Below are positions 39,601 to 51,200 of a stretch of 64,000 nucleotides of DNA, piece after piece. Within the stretch, counting starts at the first letter, position 1. Each line of letters starts with the position of its first letter. Below the pieces are notes generated by a model. That model searched no databases. It saw only the letters and a list, made by a program, of their open reading frames with translations, and was not told the origin of the DNA. A program made the position numbers and the translations under genes. The stretch spans positions 39,287,527 to 39,351,526 of the forward strand of contig CM049308.1 of assembly GCA_026874595.1 (NCBI GenBank), in the 5' to 3' direction. The stretch is from Sipunculus nudus (lineage: Eukaryota; Annelida; Sipuncula; Golfingiida; Sipunculidae).

Positions 39601-42600
39601 GGATATGTTCCTTTTATATTTTAGCAGGGTAAGTACCGGCAAGCGTTATATCCAGATTAACAGCTAATTGAACGGTAGGGTATTGTTGTTAAGGTAATTG
39701 AACACTGTTTAAGCCAATATCTACACAAATAGGGATTCAAGCGCTTGTGGCTTTATCCGCACCGTACAAGAGGGTACACGGACGAACAGCCAGTCAGACT
39801 AATACAAAAATCAATTAAACAAATACGTATATTCCTGGACAGTCTACAGCTGTGCAAAGAACGGACTTGGTAACTCATTTGTTATTTGCATATATAAAAG
39901 TTATTATAACTTGAACTTGCGCCCGAATATAGGAGAGCAATACTTATATGTAACCACCAGAAACGTTTGGATAAAGCTACCTGCGAAAATAGGTTAACAA
40001 ATCTTCAAATATTGAAAGGTATTTCGATGATTGCTGACACGAAAAAAATTTGAATCCACTGATTTCCCAATAGCTGAGTTAAATGAAACCTTAACCAAGA
40101 AGCTCACTGAAAGCGAGTTTTTGTATAATTAAGAAAAAAAATATTTATGAATTTCTGGTCGATTTAAAAGATTCAAACATTCAAGGTTAGCTGTGGCTGA
40201 CAGGTGTCGCCAACGTGACGGGAAATATCTGTAACATTCATGTTTATTTTAAGGTATTACTAGGCTGGACCCTAACTCAATGAGTCACTGTTGAGTTTAA
40301 ACATCCTTCATCTGGTAAAAATGAAATCTGTATATATCATTTTTTAGTTATCTAGGGTATGTTTGTTCAATCAAAAATACCTTCTTACCAGGCGGGTGGC
40401 ATTTGTCTTGGCAATCCTTTAAAGTCATAAAGTTGTTTTCATTTGCCGCCACACACTGGCCAAAGAAGAAGGGGCGGCACTCTGTGGCGGTAGTGTCATA
40501 GTAGAACCTGGCGACCCATTGTCTGTTGCCGCATGCACTCCCCTCATCCTTAACCACCTTACAATCATCAGGTGGAGTGAATGCTGAAGAAAATGAGGAA
40601 TGGCTTTTTATCCCGCTTAAGTCTTATATAGGATATGATATCGGTTTAAATCATGATACATGTTTCAATGTTAAGGTTCAATTTTTGCTCGAGTTCAAAC
40701 AGGGTTGTATTCAAGCGTGTACAATTAAGCTATAACAAATATAAAACAAGGGACCCATGGGTCACGGCGCTCAGCTGATCGTGATTGGACTATAAATGTT
40801 TCTCCACTGTGATACTATATCGAGTCGATAAAGCTTATGAATATCATGTACATGTTGGGCTATTATAAAGGAATGTAATGTAATATGTGAGTAAATGATA
40901 AATGAAATTACCTGACTGATGGATTAATAGAGTCAAATAAAGTGGTTTATTTTTTATTTATTTAGGAGGGGTTGAAAATTGTGATATATTTGAGCAAATA
41001 TGAATGCAATGACAGCAGTAATAAGCAGTAGTAGATGATAAGGCTATTTGTTGAAGGATCTAAAGTGTATGGTAGTCTGCAAGCGTTCAATTTGACAGAT
41101 ATGATGTTATGATTAACTATGCTGATGAAGTGATTTATGAATATGTGACTGTATGACACAATATCTCTTTAGTCTTGACAAGGTACATTATTGTGATGCC
41201 CACTATGTCTACATATTACACAATATTGACATAATTTCTGGCATGTACATAGGTACCTATGGACGAATAGTTATACAAAATATTAAAGTATGAATATATC
41301 TGATTCATCTTGTTCTTGCTTACTGAGGCTGACTTTGGGATGGGGTTCGGAGAAGAGAAAAGTGAGGGCAGCACGAAGGTGGATGTAGAAATATTCTATT
41401 GTAATGTTTTTCATTTATATAAGAATATGAAAAGCTAAATGGAAAGGGGCCCTCCTACTTGGTTATAGTAAAGTTCTAAATATATGATTGCAAACTAATA
41501 CTCTGACAAGACTGTCATGAAGAAAAACAGTAAAAGTTTTGAGATACTGTGTTGCATACGAAAATTTACAGATGGACAGGCAAGTGGACAGAATGGACTA
41601 ATACCTTTATTTCACTTTCAAGAGAATAATGCATTTAAGTTTATATATAATCCTATTTTTTTAAGCAGATCCACTTTTTCCATTAAGAAGTTTTTATCTG
41701 TATCATTTTTTTATTTACAGGTTTATAAATTTTTAATTAAAAAACCTGAAAATATAAGTTAAAATATTAGAATTGTTGCAAAAGTTGCAATCATTATATA
41801 TACAGAGTAAAAAACATCGGGTCATATTATGCATACACATATATTTTATTATTTTTAAATCATAAATGTTTTAACTGATTTTAAAAGAAAATAATGCCAC
41901 AACATGGCATCTACAAGAATATTCCTTGAATCACTATTAAAAAGTTTTGCATATTGGAGTTTTCAGGACATGCTTAATTTTATTCACCAAAATAAAATAA
42001 AAGTAAATTTGACAAAATAAAACATCTTTTCAAATAAAGTATACACACTGTTGGTTGAATGAGGGACAAACAATATCATTGTGCTAATTACTATCCCAGT
42101 TTTAATTAATTACTGGAATTAATAGTCAATTTCACACCTGGTGAAGTTTTTACTCTTCTGAAGTAAGGAATTACTTATCTCATGAACATCCAGACTTTCA
42201 CAGCAATACACCACTTTGTGGACACAATTAAATGTAATCTTTAATCATTGTAACCCTGGTGGTTCAATACAAAATCTAAAATGTAGCATGTCCAAGAATA
42301 AAATAAAATACAGAAAAATTATAACATTCATCTAGTTTATGCACCAGCTGGGGGGGGGGATGAGTGCAGGGCGAGGGGAAGCCTGCTAGTAGTGGCCAAG
42401 CTGGGCCACGGTAAGCTGCCTGGGGTGGGTTACATAATGCAAGTGAAGGCTGTACTACTAGGTGGGCTAGATGTAAACAACACTTGACATGGTGTGTGAA
42501 AACATGAATAAAAGCTATTCATTCCAATCAATTTCTTTTGAAAGTTCAGATTTTAAAAGATTAAATCCTTATGCATATATGCTGGGAAAATTAAATCAAC

Positions 42601-45176
42601 AGTGCCAAAGTTGGACAAAATTTAAGGTATTGTTTTTTATTTATGCTAATAACTTGAAAAAATTTGCAAAATTCAGATCTAATTTTGGGTAAACAATTGA
42701 ATTTTTATTAAATAAAGTTATATTCCTGAAAAAAGGTCTCTAGGTTCAGCAATTCTCATGTGAGTAAATATATTTCCTGATTTTTTTAAAAATTGCATTA
42801 TGTTTTGGCCCATAACTTCAAAATAATACTCAATACTGACCTAATTTTTGGTATGTTCATAGAAAATGTATAAAAGAATGTGAATACTAAATACGATCAA
42901 AAACAGATCAGTGGTTTTGATATTAGGCAGCCTTGAAGTGTAACAATGGCTTTTTTTTATGGAACACGAAGTTTTTTTCCTTAATATCTCGAAGGAACAA
43001 AGTCCTAATGACCCAATTTTCGGTATGGTAGGAGATTTTGGGGACATCTAAAATTATGTCAACAGCCTGGGGAGCATAGAGATGTGCACTGAATGACCTA
43101 CAGTCATCAAAGTGGACTGCTTGACAATGTAAGGGAATACAATAAGAGCCTCCAAAAAAATTCAATAACTAGCCTAATTTTGCAGCTTTTATTTTCAAAT
43201 TTCAGATTTCAACAGATTAAATCCTTATGTATACATGGTGTGAAAATTAAATCCACACTACTTACAGGAAAAAAACGTGCCATGGCCAAAGTTGGGCAAA
43301 ATTTAAGGTACCAATTTTATATTTTTGCCAATATTTAAAAAAATTTAACAGATTTTGATCTAACTTTTGTAATAAAATTTTGATTAATTAAAGTTGTATT
43401 ACTGGAAAAAAGTCCCTACCTTTAACACTTTGGGTCTGAAGTGACAAAATATCTTCCTGATTTTTTTACAAAGTGCATTATGTTTGGGCCAATAACTTTT
43501 TTAAATTATATAATACTGACTTAATATCTGGCATATACATAGGAACTATATAGAGGAATATTTATGGTAAATATGAAGAAAACCAGATGAGTGGTTTTGA
43601 TATTAGGCAGTCCTGAAGTGTGAAAATAGATTTCTAATAAAAAATTGAGGTTTTTCCTTAATATCTCAAAGGAACGAAGTCCTATTGACCCAATTTTTGG
43701 CATGGTAGGAGATTATGGGGACATCTAACTGTATGCCGAAATTCAGATTCGTAGGTCTAACGGTGTCGAAACGTGCCAGTCTTACGGACGGACATCCAGA
43801 CGGACAGACAGACAGACGGACGGACGACGGACAATGGACCATGACTATAGCTCAGATGACTTATAGTCAGCTGAGCTAAAAACGCAAAATACAAGAAAAG
43901 TTTAGGAATAAAAAAAAATGATCACAAGTGAAATGTGTATATGAACAATAAGAAACTCTGCTTACTGTTTTTTTCACACGTTGTCGTACAGTCGACATAT
44001 GAAGAGAATTTGTTTTGTTTCCCACCGCATCCCAAGTATAAAAACAGCTCGCACTTGTTTGTATTCATGTTGTAGTACCACATTTCCCGGGCAGCAATAT
44101 TCTGATCACAGGCGGTTCCTTGATCCTTGGGGTCCGTACATCTCGGTCCGCCTGCATGCACTGAAAACATGGGATGGTGAAATAGAAAAACTCTACGGTT
44201 ATTGTATAGACCTACCAAAAGTAATATCCATAGTTGCTAAAAAAAAGCCATTTGACGCCCTATAGCATTGTCAAACAGGGTTAATAAATATTACCGATAG
44301 ACGTAACTTCTATCAAGTAACAAGCTTTTATCACTAAAGTGCTGTAAATTCCGCATGGTGAATGCCTGTTATTTGCACATTAACGAGTCACAACTTGTAT
44401 CAAGGCTCTTTGAGGACCTGACCATTCCCTCGAATTAGCATAGCAGAACGCCACACTTCGTTGTTTTGAGAAGGCCAACAGCGGTCCCAGAGGCAATCGA
44501 CATATTCACACGCGTTTCGTAACATTCGCAGATTGTCCATACATATGGACTATCATGTTCTTTGATATATCTCTGCTGGACGAACATTACTGTCCTTGGG
44601 ACAAATGTAAGTATATTGTATAAACACTATTGCAACAATTTTGTAAAATAGGTGCAGTTGTCCATACCTAAATGACTTGGGACATAGATGGCCTAATACG
44701 CGGTAAATGTAACAACGCCTGCTTACACTCCAGCTGGGGGGTATGTTGTTGAAAGTCTCATATAACTCAACATATGCGGCGCCGAATAATATTGAGACAG
44801 ACTAAACGATATTAGTAGCCAACCGGTGAGACGCAAATAAGCCATGACTTAATGAACCATTTTGGTTTTGAGAACATTTCTGGGAAAGACCACCATTTTA
44901 CTGCTGACGTCACTGGAAAAGGCGGTATGATTGGCGCTGACCGTCCCACAACCAGTATAACCAGTCGATGAATAAATTAGTTACATGATTCTCCTCGAGG
45001 TGGCAGTGACAGTTCAAAGTGTTAAGACACAGGAAGAGTAAATTTTAAGGCTCTGTTGGTAGCAGAATTAAATCTTAATCATTGCATCGACTGGGCAAGT
45101 CCAGTTATATATGTGCCTTGTCAATCTATGGGTAGTCGTGCGTCCATCTTCATGTATATTTAAATTATCACTCTTC

Positions 45177-45231
<55 letters not shown>

Positions 45232-48200
45232 ATTTATCGCTAAAACCAAAAATAAACAGAACTGTCACAGTAATATATTTCATCTTCAAAAAAGGTAACC
45301 GTCTTTTTTAGCAGCGTTTATTCGTAACCATTTTTAGCTAGGCTTTATGTCAAATTACTCGAGTCCGACTGTTGTTCAAAAGCTTCAGTCTTAGTGTATC
45401 AGCGTGGTATTGACATATGTGTTTATGAGCAGGTCTATGCCTCAGTCATCACAGTGTTATGTTTAGTTGCAGACAAAGAAACTGACGAATAGATACCGGA
45501 TTCCATGTCATCGGATGTTGTTTTAAACAGGTCCACATGCCTTCTCTACATGGTCTGAAGAAGGGTATAACATACATTATTTTTGTCCTTCTGATGTCCC
45601 TGAATAAAAACCTCTGCGATAACGCCTTTTAATTTTAATTTCTTTAGTTAAAGATAGGGTGTCCGATTTGTTTTTGGCAAAATATAAAATATATAAACAG
45701 GTTATATCTTATAATCACACTGCGAAGTATTTCAGCACATTTATAAAATGTTATCCACAATCATTACAAATTAATAATTTCCTGTCTTTTCACATATTTC
45801 TAAATAAGAAAGTCTTACTTAAAGGTTCCGTGTGCATCAGGAGAAGGGAAATGGCCTGTCACCACCTTGAATTTGATAACTAAGGCTGCCTTTCCATGAG
45901 CGCAACATTCCGCGCAACATTCCGCGCGGGTAATCACGCCGCAAGAACGTTTCCGTGAACGCGATTTTTCTGCGATACTTCGACGTAGAGCTCCGTTGCT
46001 GCAGCCATGTGTCCCTGCAAAAATAACGCCTGATGAAGGGATCACCTAGCGGAACGTTGAACGCGTGTCGCAGAAATCGCTACATGCGCGATTTTCGCCG
46101 CGCGACATTTTTGTGGCTCGGGATGTCACGTGGGAACCCGCGTCAGTAGGGAGGCTACATGGTTAAAGCACGAGAGCGATTCTGCCGCTGTCGCAACGCC
46201 AACGCAACGCCATCGCATCGCAGAACTAGTGACCCATGGGCCATGACGCTCAGCTGAATTCAAGGAATGTTGAACAACGAGAAAGATGACTGCCAGAGTG
46301 CCAAAAAATCATGAATTTTCTTAAATGTCTGGTTTACGAGAAAACTCCCCAAGACGGATTGACATTCCAAATTTCAGACCAATATCTTGAACCATTCCGG
46401 AGATATGAGCAATTTTTCCCCAAAAGCACATGTACGTATGGACGCCACAGGAAAACGATTGCAGATGTGGCGCCACCAGTCTTGAGTACAAGATTGAGCG
46501 GGTCAAGATCTATGGACATGCACATTTTTATGCCAATACGGCACACCATTCCTAAGAAAAGAAAATTAATTTATTCTACAGAAACAGGAAGGTAGTCGGT
46601 GCAACTTGTCTGGTTTACGAGAAAATTTTTCAAGATGGATGGACATGCCAAATTTCAGACCAATACCTTGAACCACTCCTGAGATATAAGCAATTTTCAC
46701 CCAAAGCAGATGTACGGATAGATGCCACAGGAAAATGATTGCAGGAGGCTGCACCAGTCTTGAGTACAAGATGGGGGAGTCCAAGATCTATGACTTTGGA
46801 CAATTTCAGGCTAATATGGCAAGTCACTCATGAGAAAGGGCATTTATGTATTCTACAAAACCGGGTGGCGCCATCTGTCTGGTTTACCAGAAAACTTTCA
46901 AAGATGGATGGACATGCGAAATTTCAGACCAATATCTTTAACCAATCCTGAGATATGAGCAATTTTCACCAAAAGCAAATATATCGATGAATGCCACGCG
47001 AAAATGACTGCAGACGGCGCCACCAGTCTTGTTTACGAGTTGTAGGTGTTGAGGATCTATGAACATGCACAATTCAACCAAATTCATTGAAGAACCACTA
47101 AGACGAACAGATGGGAAATGCACAGATGGACACTTCGCAAAAAGTATTGTAGGTGGCGCCACCAGTCGCTATTAGGAGATAGAGAGATCCAAGATCTATG
47201 GACATGCAAACTTTCAGCACAATACATTGAGCCACTCCTGAGATATTGGCTGTTATATAATAGACACCCAGATTCATATGGCACAGAAAAGGTGGTACCA
47301 TCAGTCTTTGTTAGGCACAACAACATAGGTCAAGGAAGAACTATGCTAGGTATGGGAAAGATCAGTCCAAGGGTCTCAGAGGAGTCCTCTTGAAACTAAC
47401 GCAGAATTTTTGTATCACATTTTTAATTATTCTGGTGGGTACATGGCGAGGAGGATATGGGTAACAGAGACCGTATTTCAGATTTCCATAGAGACTTTTC
47501 ATGGACCTCCTTTGATGTCAAGTTAGAAAAATCAAGCTCCAGTGGTTAGGATTTGTGCCCTATTAACAGATGACAGCTTCTTTGAAGGTATCAAAAAAAA
47601 AAGGAAAAACTGTTAAAAATTAGAAAAATACACTTGGTGCCACCAGTTTGCAGGAACTGATTGAACACTCCATGACCCATATTCATGCAAAGAATCATGG
47701 TGATCAATGCAGTAGTTGTTCAGATACTGAAGCTTTTGTATCATTTTTTTTTTTATTCTTTTTTATTTTTGGGGATACTTCGGAGCCCCATAGCTCACAG
47801 GTTATGGGTAACAGAGACCTAATTTCAGTTTTCCAAGGAGATTTTTTATGGACATCCCTGGATGTCAAGTTAAAAATTCAAGGTCCAGAGGTTATGATTT
47901 GTGCCCTTAAACAGATGACAGCTTCTTTGAAGGTATCAATAATAGAAAAAAAAATCGTAAAAATTTGAAAAATACAGGTGGCGCCACCTTCCATGAAGGA
48001 ACTCATGGAACACTCCATGATAAATATTCAGGCAAAGAATCATGGTGATCAAGGCAGCAGTTATTCAGATACTGAAGCTTTTGTATCAATTTTTTTTATT
48101 ATTCTGGGGGTACTTCGGAGACCCATAGCTCGGAGAATATGGATAACAGAGACCTAATTTCAGGTTCCCAAGGAGATTTTTTATGGACCTCCGTGGATGT

Positions 48201-51200
48201 CAAGTTAGAAGATTCCAGGTCCAGTGGTTACGATCTGTGCCCTGTTAACGGACGGCCAGACGGACGGACGCCGGGCAAAGGGTGAACGCTATAGCTCAGA
48301 TGACTTTCAGTCAGCTGAGCTAAAATTCGCATTCATGGAAAGGCAGCCTAACTCAAAAGGAAATGATAAAACTCCTGATGGTAAAGAAACCACGTGATGT
48401 ATAATTCTCGGCACTATAAATATTGGTACCATTTACTACATTATCAATGAAACATCCAAACATAATGTACAAAACACATGATAAGCAAATAAAAAAAACA
48501 AATGAATGCAAAAGTTGCTATTAAACAATGTTCATTAGTGTTTGAATAAATGAAAGGGATAAATATCATATAAACAACAAACCTGAAAGTTGAAGAAAAA
48601 ATATTCTATTTTTATTATGTATTCCCAATTATGAATTTATGCACAATGTTTTTCTTATATATTTATGCATATTGATAGTGTTATTGATAGCGTTGCATAA
48701 TTCATCAAATGCATGATGCACCATTTGACCTTTTTATGCAGCACATTTAAAAGAGATGAACCGAGAGATAAGTAATGCAAATGTTACCTGCCTCTTCAAA
48801 ATGTTCTTATAAAATTTTCTTTTTTTTTTGGTCAAGCAATGTTAATCGAGCTTAGTAATGTTCATAGGGCCACCGTGAAGGTTTGATGAAGTCTCAAATA
48901 TGACAAGAACTGCAGGTAACACATAGAAAAACTATTTACAGGTCCAAAATGCCCGCATCTCACTTTTAGCCAATGTTGTAAAATTAGGTTAAATCAATGA
49001 TTAAATACAGATGAAATAAGTCGAGAGTGTATTTTTTTATGTCAGCGCGTAACATTTTACACTAATGTTTCACAATGTAAATAATCATTTTTAAGTTTAA
49101 TGCTAAAATATTTTAGAAAATTTAAAAACAAGTGAATTTAATTGGACGTGACATTTTCGTTTTATACAGAGTATATACTGGGGATGTTAGCATGGGTTTA
49201 AACGGGGTTTAAAACACATAACGTTTGGGTATTCGAATTCGTGGTGACAGAATGAAAATATTTATAATTCGAGGTTAAATCTCTACACAATGCAGTAACG
49301 AGATATTTATAGAGTTTTCATGTTACTTTTCAGGCGTACTGTACGGGTAGAAGAGTTCCGCAGTAAATCTGTTTGCATGTTATAAATGCATTGTGTGATG
49401 AGTTGTACCTTCAGAGAAATATAGAACCCTTACCTTCACACTTCGATTTGCAGTCTTCTAAGGTTTGGTAATGATTACCATTGGTTATCTTGCAGCCAAA
49501 CGTAGCTTGCTCGCATTTATTTGTGTTGATGTTGAAGTAATACATCTTGATGTTGAGAGCACAATCTCCCCTCACTAAGGGATAATTGCATGCTGCCGCT
49601 GTGATGAGGTAAATAATGCAAAATGATCTGTTAGGTATTATTATATACAAATAAAAACATCAGAAGGAAAATAATTTGTCAGTTTTATTGTATAATATTC
49701 AAAACGTTTCCAGATGCAAAAGAACCTGTTATTATTAATTTTGAAAAGACTGCAAAATATATATGCAGACAGCAATTACGTTTTGTATGACAATCTAATA
49801 TGTTGCAAATAATAAGATAAAACATAAATAATACTCTAAACTATATCACTACTCAGAAATATATCACTTAAAAACATGAGACAGAAAATTTGACTTCACA
49901 TAAGTTTCATTTTCTTTTAAATTTATAAAACCTGTTAGCTGTTTACCCGATAATAGGAATTCTGGAATTTACTCACCGCTTGAACCCGCTTCTCTACAAG
50001 CCGTCAGATCAGTCGGAATACATTTACATCTGCAAGCCGCTTCACTTATGTGCCTGTTTGCATTGCCGCCTTCTCCATGATACTGGAAAACGAAACATTT
50101 TTTTTGGGTCGTGTCATAATAATAGCGTACTTCTGGGTTTGTTCCAGTCCCAGGATCCTTGATACCGGTACATGAATCCTGGCATGAAGTAACTGCAAAA
50201 CATGAATAAATAGTTCCATTTATGAGCGCCCCTGAAAAAGATTTTTATTTAGTAGAACAGCTTCAAAATACCCCACGTCTGCTTCTTTTGTATTCCATTA
50301 TGCGACAAAGTATTCTTCTCGTATATCTTTTAAAATCTTTACATAGTATTGTATTCATATTTGGGCGTACTTTAAGATACCGAAACACTTGGTTAGGCCT
50401 TTTATTTTACGTATAAATTATATGGATAGGGCAAAAGCAACACTCTCAAAGTATCAGTTCCATACATTGGCTGTGGCTTTAATACAGTAGTCTCATCATT
50501 TACAGGCATGCGTTTTCATATGATTTTGTAACTTATAGTAATTATGAAAATAATAATAATATATCAGTAATAAAAAAACTGGAAGTATATATTTATAAAT
50601 GTATATATATACATATATGTAAATGCCTTTAAGAGCGACAGCTATATATGCAATGTGAACACCAATATTCGTGTCTGTTTGTATTTTTTATATAAAATGA
50701 CATCATATAAAATTATTAATATATATTCATGCAAATACAAAAGTAACTAGACATTTCTTGGCACCGCTGGTGCCATAGTATCGCCAGACAAATGAGGTTT
50801 TGTGGTATTTGTTGATATAATGTGATGTATTTGTATTTTAGCAATGAATGTGAGAAACAATTATACAAAATATAGGAATATTTTGGATTGGGAAGGACAA
50901 TTGATCAAAGGGTTTTTGACTTATAATGCTCACAGTGCTGTCAAGTGGCCCTTTTTAAGATATTCATGATTTTATGTTTTTCACCAAATATGGGAATATT
51001 CAAGGTCAAGGTCACTCTCATAGTCACGGTCCTGACCCCAAATCAATAAACTGCATTCCAAAATATCCAACATTTGAAAAAAAAATTAAATTTAAAAAAA
51101 AATAATTTAAATTAAATTAAATTTTAAAACTTTCAAAGGAAAGGTCATGACCCATATTTTAATATAAATCATCCAATAACCCATACCTATGTACATGCAT

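Noticed and set aside
46311-47393. Overlapping frames on both strands that looked like a repeated small protein
   Set aside because: They are different frames of one ~290-bp tandem unit inside the hairpin-ended element, with stops at varying positions.
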